Below, piece by piece: positions 44,510 through 52,481 of a stretch of DNA of 64,000 bases. Below the pieces are notes generated by a model. It did not search any database. It saw nothing but the letters and a program-made list of their open reading frames with translations, and was not told the DNA's origin. Every line of letters starts with the position of its first letter. Within the stretch, counting starts at the first letter, position 1. The stretch is from positions 62,001 to 126,000 of the forward strand of contig NZ_KQ948860.1 in the NCBI RefSeq assembly GCF_001514215.1. The letters are read 5' to 3'. The DNA comes from Streptomyces bungoensis. Its GTDB lineage: Bacteria > Actinomycetota > Actinomycetes > Streptomycetales > Streptomycetaceae. Position numbers and translations under genes: made by a program.

Positions 44510-44537
44510 TTGTAACACGCAGCCCGTTGTCTAGGTA
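44510..44537 (+). promoter_or_regulatory. Promoter of the 50-residue ORF
   Basis: TTGTAA (44510-44515), 16 bp, TAGGTA (44532-44537), inside a strikingly AT-rich stretch (about 44469-44515, with AAAAATTTC and TTTAGTTTAGG) in otherwise GC-rich sequence. It reads toward the small gene at 44597 with a leader of about 50 nt. The AT-rich upstream tract may act as an UP element or a nucleoid-protein site. Confidence 0.55.
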
Positions 44538-44596
44538 CGACAGCACGTCACACCAGTAGTTCTCCGCAGGAGGATGACCAGACGAAGGGAGAAGCC

Positions 44597-44749
44597 ATGC
44601 GCTTCGAAATCATGCGACTCGACGAGGTCGACGGCACCACCGTGGACACCACCGTCGTGGACGCCGCCTCCGTCAACCGGATCGTTCAGCAGGCCGCCGC
44701 CATAGGGCAGCGCCTCTGGATCCGCCCGGCCGACACCCCGGCCTCGTAA
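44597..44749 (+). CDS. 50-residue conserved-looking small protein
   Basis: ATG 44597 follows GAAGGGAGAAG at good spacing and has its own promoter. The product is MRFEIMRLDEVDGT, then a DTTVVDAASVNRIV helix-like middle and RLWIRPADTPAS; it is compact, with mixed charge and a normal amino-acid spread, and third-position GC is high throughout, as in real streptomycete genes. It is too short for common ORF cut-offs. No family recognised. It is convergent with marC, with a hairpin between them. Confidence 0.78.
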   Translation: MRFEIMRLDEVDGTTVDTTVVDAASVNRIVQQAAAIGQRLWIRPADTPAS

Positions 44750-44771
44750 CGCACCGGCGCCACTCGAGCTT

Positions 44772-44809
44772 TCCGGGGGAGCAGGGGCACGCTCCTCAGC
44801 TCCCCCGGA
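44772..44809. terminator. Hairpin between the small ORF and marC
   Basis: An 11-bp perfect stem (44772-44782 and 44799-44809) with a 16-nt loop; the right arm lies in the last codons of marC. Confidence 0.6.
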
Positions 44810-45401
44810 TCACCTGAGTGACACCGTTGATGATCTGCTGCACCGCGATCGCGGAGAGCATCATGCCCGCGAGCCTCGTCACGAGGACGACGCCGCCGTC
44901 CTTGATGACGCGGATGATCAGCAGCGAGTAACGCATCACCAGCCACAGCACGACGTGGATCGCGAGGATCGCGGCCCACACCGAGACCTGCGTCGCCACG
45001 CTGCCGGCCCTCTGCACGGCCAGGATCACCGACACGATGGCACCGGGCCCCGCCAGCAGCGGCATGCCCAGCGGCACGAGGGCGACGTTCACGTCCTTGG
45101 TCTGCTTCGGCTCGTCGGTCTTGCCGGTGAGCAGGTCCAGCGCGATCAGCAGGAGCAGCAGCCCGCCCGCGATCATCAGCGCGGGGACGGAGACGTGCAG
45201 GTAGTTCAGGATCTGGTGGCCGAGGACGCCGAAGACGGCGATGACCCCGCCCGCCACGCACACGGCCTGGAAGGCCATCCGCTTCTGCACCTTGGCGGGG
45301 CGTCCGGCGGTCAGCGCGAGGAAGATCGGGGTGATCCCGGGGGGATCCATGATGACGAAGAGGGTCAGGAACAGGGAGCCGAAGACGGCGATGTCGAACA
45401 T
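44796..45401 (-). CDS. MarC family integral membrane protein
   Basis: Encodes 201 aa with six hydrophobic helices, of which the first begins MFDIAVFGSLFLTLFVI. MarC family marks: DPPGITPIFLALT after helix 1 and VPLGMPLLAGPGAI in the middle. MarC/YhgN proteins are multispanning membrane proteins once thought to affect multidrug resistance; their transported substrate is unknown. It lies 144 bp downstream of the PHP phosphoesterase on the same strand and may share its transcript. Confidence 0.93.
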   Translation of the reverse strand: MFDIAVFGSLFLTLFVIMDPPGITPIFLALTAGRPAKVQKRMAFQAVCVAGGVIAVFGVLGHQILNYLHVSVPALMIAGGLLLLLIALDLLTGKTDEPKQTKDVNVALVPLGMPLLAGPGAIVSVILAVQRAGSVATQVSVWAAILAIHVVLWLVMRYSLLIIRVIKDGGVVLVTRLAGMMLSAIAVQQIINGVTQVIRGS

Positions 45402-45545
45402 GGTGGTGCGTCAGGCCTTGCGGGAAGAGGAAGTGATACGGGCATGAGGGGGTGCGGCCGGTCCGCTCGCGAGGGCGGTCGGCCCGCGACGGTCCGGCTG
45501 GGGACGGTCCGGCTCGGAACGGAGGGCTCGTGAGGGCGGTCGGCC

Positions 45546-46403
45546 TCAGGCTCCGCCGGTCCCCGGCACCGGGAACGCCCCGGTGGCCCGCCGGGTGATC
45601 TCCCCGTACACCTCGGGGTCCGTCGTGTACGCGCCGAGGGACACCGTCTTGCGGCTGCCGTGGTAGTCCGAGGACCCCGTCACCAGCAGGCCCAGCTCGC
45701 CCGCCAGGCCGCGCAGGCGGGCCCGGGCGTCGGCGTCGTGGTCCATGTGGTCGACCTCGATGCCGTCCAGGCCGGCGGCGGCCATCTCGGCGATGCCCGA
45801 CTCGGGCACGGTACGGCCGCGCTTGGCGGCGGCCGGGTGCGCGAACACGCAGACTCCGCCCGCGCCCTTGACCAGCCGGATCGCCTCGAAGGGGTCGGTC
45901 TCGTGCTTCTCCACGAACGCCCGGCCGCCGTCGGCCAGCCACTCCTCGGTGAACGCGTCGCTCACCGTGGGCACCACGCCCAGCTCCACGAGCGCGGTGG
46001 CGACGTGCGGGCGCCCCACGGAGCCGCCGGCGGCGATCCGCTCGACCTGCTCCCAGGTGACCGGCACACCCAGCGCGTTCAGCTTGGCGACCATGCCCTG
46101 GGCCCGCGGCACCCGGTCGTCCCGGACCAGCTCGCGCTCGGCGAGCAGGGCGGGCTCCTCGGGGTCGAAGAGGTAGGCCAGCAGGTGCATGGAGACGCCG
46201 TCGTACCGGCAGGACAGCTCGGCGCCGGGGACCAGGGTGAGTCCCTCGGGCAGCGCGGCGATCGCCTCGGCGTACCCGCGGGTGGTGTCGTGGTCGGTCA
46301 GCGCGACGACGTCGAGACCGGCCGCGGCGGCGTTCTTCACCAGTTCGGCCGGGGTGTCCGTACCGTCGGAAGCCGTGGAGTGACAGTGCAGGTCGATGCG
46401 CAC
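45546..46403 (-). CDS. PHP-domain phosphoesterase
   Basis: Encodes 285 aa from GTG 46403 (GGAG 5 nt upstream); the frame runs further upstream but without a ribosome site. PHP metal motifs: DLHCHSTASDG, LTDHDTTRGY, PGAELSCRYDG, CVFAHPAA and the closing GSSDYHGSRK. It is close to the YciV/TrpH (RNase AM) group that removes nucleotides or phosphates from nucleotide or oligonucleotide substrates. Cytoplasmic. A MITE-like inverted-repeat element lies in its upstream region. Confidence 0.92.
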   Translation of the reverse strand: MRIDLHCHSTASDGTDTPAELVKNAAAAGLDVVALTDHDTTRGYAEAIAALPEGLTLVPGAELSCRYDGVSMHLLAYLFDPEEPALLAERELVRDDRVPRAQGMVAKLNALGVPVTWEQVERIAAGGSVGRPHVATALVELGVVPTVSDAFTEEWLADGGRAFVEKHETDPFEAIRLVKGAGGVCVFAHPAAAKRGRTVPESGIAEMAAAGLDGIEVDHMDHDADARARLRGLAGELGLLVTGSSDYHGSRKTVSLGAYTTDPEVYGEITRRATGAFPVPGTGGA

Positions 46404-46519
46404 GGAGACTCCAGACGGGGACATGACGGACGGGGACACCTAAGGATAGCGGTGTTCGCGCGCCCTCATGTCACACCCGAAACCCTGGAGCACCCCCTAC
46501 GCCGATCCAGGGTGGGGCA

Positions 46520-46687
46520 CCTGGGGTCTTTCGTTTGGATCAGGCCGGATCAGGGAGCGGGGTCCGGTGCCGTGGATCGCAAGGCGGAGGAGGGCGCCAT
46601 GGCGGAGCCATGGCAACCGACAGCAACGCGGCGAGGCACGGTGCCGGGGCCCGCGAGCCCGGCCTGATCCGAACGAGAGACCCTAGG
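46520..46687. mobile_element. MITE-like inverted-repeat element
   Basis: About 168 bp bounded by 29-bp inverted repeats (46520-46548 and 46659-46687) that match at 26 of 29 positions and share GGATCAGGCCGG with its complement. The interior contains GGCGCCATGGCGG and further partial inverted repeats, and no ORF. No clear target-site duplication was found. The right end supplies the stop codon of the DUF6758-type gene (CTAG at 46683). The structure fits a non-autonomous miniature element, or a very large stem-loop. Copies elsewhere in the genome would settle this. Confidence 0.65.
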
Positions 46688-47324
46688 GGTGCAGCAGCCG
46701 CGGCGACAGCGCGCCGCACGGCACCAGGTCCAGCTCCGCCCCCGCGTCCCGCAGGTCGGTCAGCACCAGCTCGTCGTACATGAGCATGCTGCACTGCTCG
46801 GGCCAGACCACCGCCCACAGCCACAGCCCCAGGGCCTCGCCGGCGAAGACGGCGCGGTCGGTGGGGCTGCCCGAGACGTGCCAGAGGGGGGTCGGACGGC
46901 CGGCGGCGAGCACCTTGGCCTGGGGCGGCTTCTCGACGTCCATGTACGGCCCCGGGTCGGGGGCGTCGATGCCCGCGTACCAGGCGCCGAGGCCGACGCC
47001 GAGTTCCTCGGCGACGAGGATCAGCTCGCCGACGCCGCCGAGCGGGCCGGGGCCGGAGCAGGCCACCGCGGTGGCCCGGCCGCCGCTGCGGTCGTCCCCG
47101 GCGTAGCCCACGCCCGTGAACAGCCATCCGACCGGCAGCGGCCACGGCATCCACACCGGGACCTGGGTGCGGTGCACCACCACACCGAGGGCCTCGACGC
47201 TGGGCGGGATCACGGGCTGCAGCGGATACACCGTCCCGTGCACATCGCACTGCCAGGAATCGGCGAAGAGTCCGGGAGCCCTGACCCGGCCACCACACTT
47301 CGGGCAACTGGGTTCGCCCCTCAT
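46683..47324 (-). CDS. DUF6758-type protein with N-terminal zinc ribbon
   Basis: Encodes 213 aa. The N-terminus MRGEPSCPKCGGRVRAPG has a CxxC knuckle and a third cysteine (WQCDVHG), a zinc-ribbon-like start. The rest (VPVWMPWPLPVGWLFTGVGYAG, PYMDVEKPPQAKVL) is a conserved streptomycete sequence of unknown role. Its last codons and TAG stop fall inside the right inverted repeat of the adjacent MITE-like element, so the C-terminus may have been reset by insertion. It is divergent from the MFS gene. Confidence 0.85.
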   Translation of the reverse strand: MRGEPSCPKCGGRVRAPGLFADSWQCDVHGTVYPLQPVIPPSVEALGVVVHRTQVPVWMPWPLPVGWLFTGVGYAGDDRSGGRATAVACSGPGPLGGVGELILVAEELGVGLGAWYAGIDAPDPGPYMDVEKPPQAKVLAAGRPTPLWHVSGSPTDRAVFAGEALGLWLWAVVWPEQCSMLMYDELVLTDLRDAGAELDLVPCGALSPRLLHP

Positions 47325-47413
47325 AGAGCCCCACGGTCCTAGCTCTGCCGCGCCACGTCAAGGACGATCACCCGTCCGGAGGGAACACCTGACCAGGGAA
47401 AACTAGATGCACC

Positions 47414-47443
47414 TTGCATTAATTAGCCCGGCTAACTTAGTAT
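47414..47443 (+). promoter_or_regulatory. MFS promoter with internal palindromic operator
   Basis: TTGCAT (47414-47419), 18 bp, TAGTAT (47438-47443). The spacer contains the perfect palindrome TTAGCC-C-GGCTAA (47423-47435). A further TTAGT ... ACTAA pair extends to 47460. An operator between -35 and -10 points to repression by a MarR- or TetR-type dimer encoded elsewhere, as is common for drug-efflux genes. Confidence 0.75.
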
Positions 47444-47482
47444 GTGTAAAAGCCAACTAATCAGCTGGGATGGGAGAACCAC

Positions 47483-48706
47483 ATGGACCCCTTCGACGCG
47501 GGAGCCGGCAGCATCCTGCGACAGCCCAAGGCGGTCTGGGCCACGGCCGGCGCCTCCGTCGTCGCCTTCATGGGCATCGGCCTCGTCGACCCGATCCTGC
47601 CGTCCATCGCGCGGGGCCTGCACGCCACCGCCAGCCAGGTGTCCCTGCTGTTCACCTCGTACTTCCTGATCACCGCGGTGGCGATGCTGCTGACCGGCTT
47701 CGTCTCCAGCCGGATCGGCGGCCGCCGGACCCTGCTGCTCGGCCTCGCCTTCGTGGTCGTCTTCGCCGGCCTCGCCGGCACCTCGGACAGCGTCGGCCAG
47801 CTCGTCGGCTTCCGGGCCGGCTGGGGCCTCGGCAACGCCCTGTTCGTCTCGACCGCCCTCGCGGTCATCGTCGGCGCGGCGGCCGGCGGAAGCGCGGCGG
47901 CGATCCTGCTCTACGAGTCGGCGCTCGGCCTCGGCATGGCCTGCGGCCCGCTGCTCGGCGCGGTACTGGGCAACCTGAGCTGGCGCTACCCCTTCTTCGG
48001 CACCGCCACCCTGATGGCGATCGGCTTCCTGTGCATCACGGCGTTCCTGAAGGAGCAGCCGAAGCCCGCCCGCAAGACCTCGATCCTGGACCCGATCAAG
48101 GCGCTCGGCCACGGCGGCCTGGCCTCGGCGGCCGGCTCGGCGTTCTTCTACAACTACACGTTCTTCACGGTGCTGGCCTTCACGCCGTTCGTGCTGAACA
48201 TGACGCCGTACCGCTCGGGCGCGGTGTTCTTCGCCTGGGGTGTGCTGCTCGCCGTCTTCTCGGTCGTCGTGGCCCCGCGCCTGCAGGAGCGGTTCGGCTC
48301 GCTGAAGGTGCTCGGCGGCTCGCTGGTGCTCCTCGCGGCGGACGTCCTGGTGCTCGGCTACGGCGACCACACGACGGCCGTCGTCTGCACGATCCTGTCC
48401 GGCGCCTTCATCGGCGTGAACAACACGGTCTACACCGAGCTGGCCCTCGGCGTGTCGGACGCGCCGCGCCCGGTGGCGAGCGCGGGCTACAACTTCGTCC
48501 GCTGGTTCGCGGCCGCCGCCGCGCCCTACTTCGCGCCGAAGATCGAGGAGTGGACCGACATCCACGTCCCGTTCGTGGTCGCGGCGGTCACCGCGGTGCT
48601 CGGCGCGGTCGTGGTCGTGGTGCGGCGCAAGGCGCTCACCCACGAAGCGGAGGAACTGGAGCAGCGGCACGCCACGGAGGACGGGGTCACGGTCTTCGCC
48701 AACTGA
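47483..48706 (+). CDS. MFS transporter (drug/H+ antiporter type)
   Basis: Encodes 407 aa with about twelve membrane helices. Motif A-like sequence GFVSSRIGGRRTLLLG lies between helices 2 and 3, and a motif-C-like ESALGLGMACGPLLG in helix 5 marks an antiporter. The helix-1 region has VVAFMGIGLVDPILPSI, typical of 12-helix efflux proteins. A good ribosome site (GGGATGGGAG) precedes ATG 47483. The palindrome within its promoter suggests substrate-induced derepression. Exported compound unknown. Confidence 0.93.
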   Translation: MDPFDAGAGSILRQPKAVWATAGASVVAFMGIGLVDPILPSIARGLHATASQVSLLFTSYFLITAVAMLLTGFVSSRIGGRRTLLLGLAFVVVFAGLAGTSDSVGQLVGFRAGWGLGNALFVSTALAVIVGAAAGGSAAAILLYESALGLGMACGPLLGAVLGNLSWRYPFFGTATLMAIGFLCITAFLKEQPKPARKTSILDPIKALGHGGLASAAGSAFFYNYTFFTVLAFTPFVLNMTPYRSGAVFFAWGVLLAVFSVVVAPRLQERFGSLKVLGGSLVLLAADVLVLGYGDHTTAVVCTILSGAFIGVNNTVYTELALGVSDAPRPVASAGYNFVRWFAAAAAPYFAPKIEEWTDIHVPFVVAAVTAVLGAVVVVVRRKALTHEAEELEQRHATEDGVTVFAN

Positions 48707-48762
48707 CCTTCCCTGAGCGGCGCTTGGTGAGGTTGCTCACTGCGGCCGCTCACTCCGGCCGC

Positions 48763-49347
48763 TCAGTCCAGCGGGACGGACCTGCGCGCGGGGTCGCGCA
48801 GGTCCGTCCCGTTCGCCAGCCAGCGCTCCTGGAGGGCCTGGGCGCCGTGCACCCGCTTCCAGGCGGCCTCGTTCGGGGTCATCGGCAGCAGCGGCAGGAA
48901 CCGCACGGGGTCCATCGGATCGTCCAGCTCCAGGTCCTCGACGAGCCCGCCGGGCTCCCCCACCAGGACCGAGCTGAAGGCGGCACCCGGCCACAGCGGC
49001 TCCCCCACGTCCAGGGAGGCGCCGGGAGCCACCACCACGCCCTCGACCTGCGGGGACGCGGCGAGCACGGCGAGCGGGCGGAGCACCTTGTCGGTGTCGG
49101 CGAGGCCGGCGCGGACGGACAGGACCAGCTCGGCGCGCGGCCCCTTGACGGGGTCGGCGAGCACGGCCGTGGGGTCGGCCATGGGGTGCGCGGACATGCC
49201 GAGGGTGGCGTAGCGCACCAGGTCTGCCTCGTGGAAACGGAGCACCTCGACGCGGTCCGTACCGAGGAAGGTGACCGCGGCGCGCGCGTCCGGTTCGCCC
49301 AGCGCGGAGTTCAACCGTGCCTCGACCAGAGGAAGAACATCAACCAT
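48763..49347 (-). CDS. Suppressor-of-fused (SUFU) domain protein
   Basis: Encodes 194 aa from ATG 49347 (a TTG at 49380 would add 11 residues and has AAGGTG upstream). The SUFU domain is seen in the C-terminal part: FSSVLVGEPGG, DDPMDPVRFLPLLPMTPNEA and WKRVHGAQALQERWLANG. Bacterial SUFU proteins are frequent in polymorphic-toxin immunity loci, but streptomycetes also have stand-alone copies. No toxin gene lies beside this one. Function unknown. Confidence 0.88.
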   Translation of the reverse strand: MVDVLPLVEARLNSALGEPDARAAVTFLGTDRVEVLRFHEADLVRYATLGMSAHPMADPTAVLADPVKGPRAELVLSVRAGLADTDKVLRPLAVLAASPQVEGVVVAPGASLDVGEPLWPGAAFSSVLVGEPGGLVEDLELDDPMDPVRFLPLLPMTPNEAAWKRVHGAQALQERWLANGTDLRDPARRSVPLD

Positions 49348-49828
49348 GCGGTGAGCATAGAACTCGTCAGCAGCGGGCAAAGCGGCACCTTGACAGCTGG
49401 GGCGGCTGCTACGCTGAGCCGGTGGTTCGGGGCAGCACGCAGGAGCGTCGCAGCGCGTCCCCGACGCCGACGAGACTCCCTTACGAGGGACCGGCCGGAG
49501 GAGGTGGGGCTGTCATGGATCGAAGTCGACCTGGTAGTACCACTCGCTCTTCCGGCTGCTGATGCAGTTACTGGCTGGCCGCCGCCTTCACGTTCGCTTC
49601 GTCGTTTCGGAAGAGCACTTCGTCTCGCTTTGCCTGATCTGTCTGATCTTCATCAGTTCTGTATCAGTGGCGAAGTAGCCACCGCGACGGTGCGGTGCTC
49701 CCCGCTTTGCGGACGTGCCAAACATCCTTCCCCGCCCGAGGCCGGGAAGATTTCGCAGGACGTCCCCATTCCGGGTGGTTCCACCCGTCGCCGGCGCTGT
49801 CGCCGCCCGCCTGCGAAGGAGCCTGCCC
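49348..49828 (+). other. Long leader/intergenic region upstream of corA
   Basis: About 480 bp. It contains TTGACA (49390-49395) with TACGCT only 14 bp later, a short ORF (49515-49562), and then a T-rich stretch unusual for this genome (about 49575-49680) with small repeated CTGATC/ATCAG stems. No M-box (ykoK) or other magnesium riboswitch motif was recognised. The corA ribosome site AAGGAG is at 49816-49821. Confidence 0.5.
49515..49562 (+). CDS. 15-residue leader peptide upstream of corA
   Basis: ATG 49515 is preceded by GGAGGAGGTGGGG, one of the strongest ribosome sites in the window. The product is MDRSRPGSTTRSSGC. It lies 267 bp before the corA start on the same strand, in front of a U-rich stretch, the arrangement of a translated leader used for transcription control. 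CorA and MgtA leaders in enterobacteria use short ORFs in this way. The link to magnesium is inferred only. Confidence 0.5.
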   Translation: MDRSRPGSTTRSSGC

Positions 49829-50950
49829 ATGTCGATGATCCGCGACCTGCGCGCCGTGGTCCGTCCGTCGTCCCGTGTCTCGCTGCGCAAGGACACGAGC
49901 ACGCCGTACGACACCACGCGCGACCCGGCCACGCCCTCGGCCGTCGTCGACTGCGCCGTGTACCGCGACGGCGCCCGGGTGCAGAGCGCCGCGCCGCTGA
50001 GCCCGCAGGAGGCGATGCGGCTGGTGCGCCGCGACGGCGGGTTCGTGTGGATCGGCCTGCACGAGCCGACCGAGGCCGAGTTCGCGGGCATCGCGAGCGA
50101 GTTCGGGCTGCACCCGCTGGCCGTCGAGGACGCCGTCCAGGCCCACCAGCGGCCCAAGCTGGAGCGCTACGACGACTCGCTCTTCACCGTCTTCAAGACC
50201 ATCCACTACGTCGAGCACGACCGGCTCACCGCCAACAGCGAGGTCGTCGAGACCGGCGAGGTCATGTGCTTCACCGGGCGGGACTTCTTCATCACCGTCC
50301 GGCACGGCGGCCAGGGCTCGCTGCGGGCGCTGCGCCACCGGCTGCAGGACGACCCGGAACTGCTCGCCAAGGGTCCCTCGGCGGTGCTGCACTCGATCGC
50401 CGACCACGTCGTGGACGGCTACATCGCGGTCGCCGACGCGGTGCAGGACGACATCGACGAGGTGGAGACCGAGGTCTTCTCGCCCGGCCGGCGCGGGGTA
50501 TCGCGCGGTGTGGACTCGGCGCGGATCTACCAACTCAAGCGCGAGGTGCTGGAGTTCAAGCGGGCGGTGGCTCCGCTGCTGCGGCCCATGCAGCTGCTGA
50601 GCGAGCGGCCGATGCGGCTGGTCGACCCGGACATCCAGAAGTACTTCCGGGACGTCGCCGACCACCTCGCCCGGGTCCAGGAGCAGGTGCTGGGCTTCGA
50701 CGAGCTGCTCAACTCCATCCTCCAGGCCAACCTGGCGCAGGCGTCCGTCGCGCAGAACGAGGACATGCGCAAGATCACCGCCTGGGCCGCGATCATCGCC
50801 GTACCGACGATGGTGTGCGGGGTGTACGGCATGAACTTCAAGTACATGCCCGAGCTGCACTGGAAGTACGGCTACCCGGTGATCATGGGCGTCACGGTCG
50901 TCCTCTGTCTGGGCATCCACCGCACGCTGAAGCGCAACGGCTGGCTCTGA
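49829..50950 (+). CDS. corA: CorA-type magnesium/cobalt channel
   Basis: Encodes 373 aa from ATG 49829 (GAAGGAG 7 nt upstream). A large cytoplasmic funnel domain (FVWIGLHEPTEAEF, HPLAVEDAVQAHQRPKLE, long helices to about 305) is followed by two membrane helices, with the selectivity signature VYGMNF at the end of helix 1 and a basic C-terminus (TLKRNGWL). CorA forms a pentameric Mg2+ channel gated by internal Mg2+. It sits near an MgtE-N/CBS gene and a DUF1003 gene, a magnesium-linked cluster also seen in mycobacteria. Confidence 0.95.
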   Translation: MSMIRDLRAVVRPSSRVSLRKDTSTPYDTTRDPATPSAVVDCAVYRDGARVQSAAPLSPQEAMRLVRRDGGFVWIGLHEPTEAEFAGIASEFGLHPLAVEDAVQAHQRPKLERYDDSLFTVFKTIHYVEHDRLTANSEVVETGEVMCFTGRDFFITVRHGGQGSLRALRHRLQDDPELLAKGPSAVLHSIADHVVDGYIAVADAVQDDIDEVETEVFSPGRRGVSRGVDSARIYQLKREVLEFKRAVAPLLRPMQLLSERPMRLVDPDIQKYFRDVADHLARVQEQVLGFDELLNSILQANLAQASVAQNEDMRKITAWAAIIAVPTMVCGVYGMNFKYMPELHWKYGYPVIMGVTVVLCLGIHRTLKRNGWL

Positions 50951-50973
50951 GCGGCGCTGGATAGGCTGAGCTC

Positions 50974-51486
50974 ATGACAGGACAGCTGCTCGACCAGGCC
51001 CTCGTCGAGGAGGCCGCCAAGAAGTCCGGCCTCGTCTGGGTCAGGGGTGCCGGTGCCCCGGCGGCGCGGGCGCTGTGGCACGTGTGGCACGAGGGCGCGG
51101 TGTGCCTGGTCGGCGACGGACCCGGGGAACAGCCGCTGCCCGGGCTCACCGACGGCGGCTCCGCCGAGGTGACCGTGCGCAGCAAGGACAAGGGCGGCCG
51201 CCTGGTGACCTGGCCGGCCACCGTGCACGAGCAGGCCCCCGGCTCGCCGGAGTGGGAGGCGGTGGTGGCCGAGCTGAAGGGCAAGCGGCTGAACGCCGCC
51301 GACGGTGAGGAGATGCCCCGGCGGTGGGCCCGCGAGTGCCGGGTGCTCCGCCTGGTCCCGGCCGGGCCGCCGGCGGCGCTGCCCTCGGACAGCCTGGCGC
51401 GGCCTCCGCTGCCGTCACCGGCGATCACGCGCCGGCCGGTCCCGGCGGGGCTGCCGCGCCTGCTGGCGAAACGGAAGAAGAAGTAA
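50974..51486 (+). CDS. Conserved hypothetical protein
   Basis: Encodes 170 aa (MTGQLLDQALVEEAAKKS). The first 110 residues have beta-strand-like segments with LWHVWHEGAVCLVGDGPGEQ, VTVRSKDKGGRLVTWPATV, which resembles a PNPOx-like split-barrel only loosely. The C-terminus is proline-rich and very basic (LLAKRKKK). It follows corA by 23 bp on the same strand, so it is probably co-transcribed. Family not recognised with confidence. Confidence 0.82.
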   Translation: MTGQLLDQALVEEAAKKSGLVWVRGAGAPAARALWHVWHEGAVCLVGDGPGEQPLPGLTDGGSAEVTVRSKDKGGRLVTWPATVHEQAPGSPEWEAVVAELKGKRLNAADGEEMPRRWARECRVLRLVPAGPPAALPSDSLARPPLPSPAITRRPVPAGLPRLLAKRKKK

Positions 51487-51556
51487 CGAGGCGACGGGGG
51501 CCGGCGCCCTGCCCCGGCGGGGCGGACGCGGCCACCGGCTCCCTCGTCTCCCGGGG

Positions 51557-52291
51557 CTACGAAGCCGGGAGTTGTCTGCCGTAGTCCACCGTCTCGGACT
51601 TCGGCGGCTGGGCGACGGCGAAGTCCTTGGCCCAGTCCGAGAAACGCAGCGTGCCGGCCGAACCGGCGCGCACCAGGCGGAGCGGATACGGCTTGCCCTC
51701 GAGGGAGACGTCGAGGGTGCCGCCGGAGCCGTCGTCGCCGGTGATGCGGATCGTGCGGGTACCCGCCTGCTCGTGGTGCCCGTCCGTCGACAGCTTGCCG
51801 TGCAGCGTCAGCAGACCCGAGAGGAGGACGTCCTTGTCCGTGAAGCCGCTGAACTTCCGGTACGCGGGGTCCCCCTGCGGCACCTTCACGTACTTGCCCT
51901 GGAGCTTGCCGGCCGCCGCGTCCCCGCCGTGGCTCCAGAAGTCCGCGTCGGCCTTCAGGAAGAGCTGCTCGCCGGTCCGCAGCAGGTGGAACGTCGCGCC
52001 CCGCGAGGTGACGGAGCCGGTGCCGCCGTCGGCCTTGAGCTGCATGTCCAGGCGGTACGTGCGGCCGCTGGTGACCACGGTCCCGGACAGCCGTACCGCG
52101 GGCGCCGCCTGCGCGGCCGCGCGGGTCTCCGTCTGGATCCGGGCGGCGGGCAGCTTGCCCACCCCGTTGGTGCCCGCGTCCGGGTCCTCGCTGCACCCCG
52201 TCAGGACCATCGCCCCCGTCACGGCCAGTGCTGCGCATGCCGCGCTCGTCAGCACGGCCCGGCGGGTACGGCCCTGGGGAATCGCAGACAC
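51557..52291 (-). CDS. Lipoprotein (LprG/LolA-like fold suspected)
   Basis: Encodes 244 aa from GTG 52291. The signal sequence has twin arginines (GRTRRAVLTSAA), a hydrophobic core and lipobox VLTGC, with a Ser/Glu/Asp-rich tether after the cysteine. The mature part (VVTSGRTYRLDMQLKADGG, LFLKADADFWSHGG, LEGKPYPLRLVRAG) fits the LppX/LprG-type half-barrel that carries lipids. Divergent from the MgtE-N/CBS gene. Substrate unknown. Confidence 0.85.
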   Translation of the reverse strand: MSAIPQGRTRRAVLTSAACAALAVTGAMVLTGCSEDPDAGTNGVGKLPAARIQTETRAAAQAAPAVRLSGTVVTSGRTYRLDMQLKADGGTGSVTSRGATFHLLRTGEQLFLKADADFWSHGGDAAAGKLQGKYVKVPQGDPAYRKFSGFTDKDVLLSGLLTLHGKLSTDGHHEQAGTRTIRITGDDGSGGTLDVSLEGKPYPLRLVRAGSAGTLRFSDWAKDFAVAQPPKSETVDYGRQLPAS

Positions 52292-52481
52292 AGGTGGGGC
52301 TGCCTTTCTGACGGGTCCTGAACGGCGTACGGCAGCGTACCGGTGCCCCGCCCGCCCGGCGGAGCCAGATCGTCCGGACCGCCCACCAGGGCGTATCCGA
52401 TCGGTACGGGCTAGCCTGAAGCGCAACCGAGCGGGCAGAGAACAGCAATCCCCACGCAATGCGAGCAAAGGAAGCACAGCC

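Noticed and set aside
48763..49347. SUFU protein as toxin immunity
   Set aside because: No polymorphic toxin, ESX or other secreted toxin gene lies beside it.
49390..49415. TTGACA plus TACGCT as a corA promoter
   Set aside because: The spacing is only 14 bp, too short for a normal promoter.
49348..49828. M-box (ykoK) magnesium riboswitch before corA
   Set aside because: None of the conserved core segments were recognised in the leader.
51487..51556. Terminator between the hypothetical gene and the lipoprotein
   Set aside because: Only an imperfect GC-rich inverted repeat with several mismatches; not strong enough to list.
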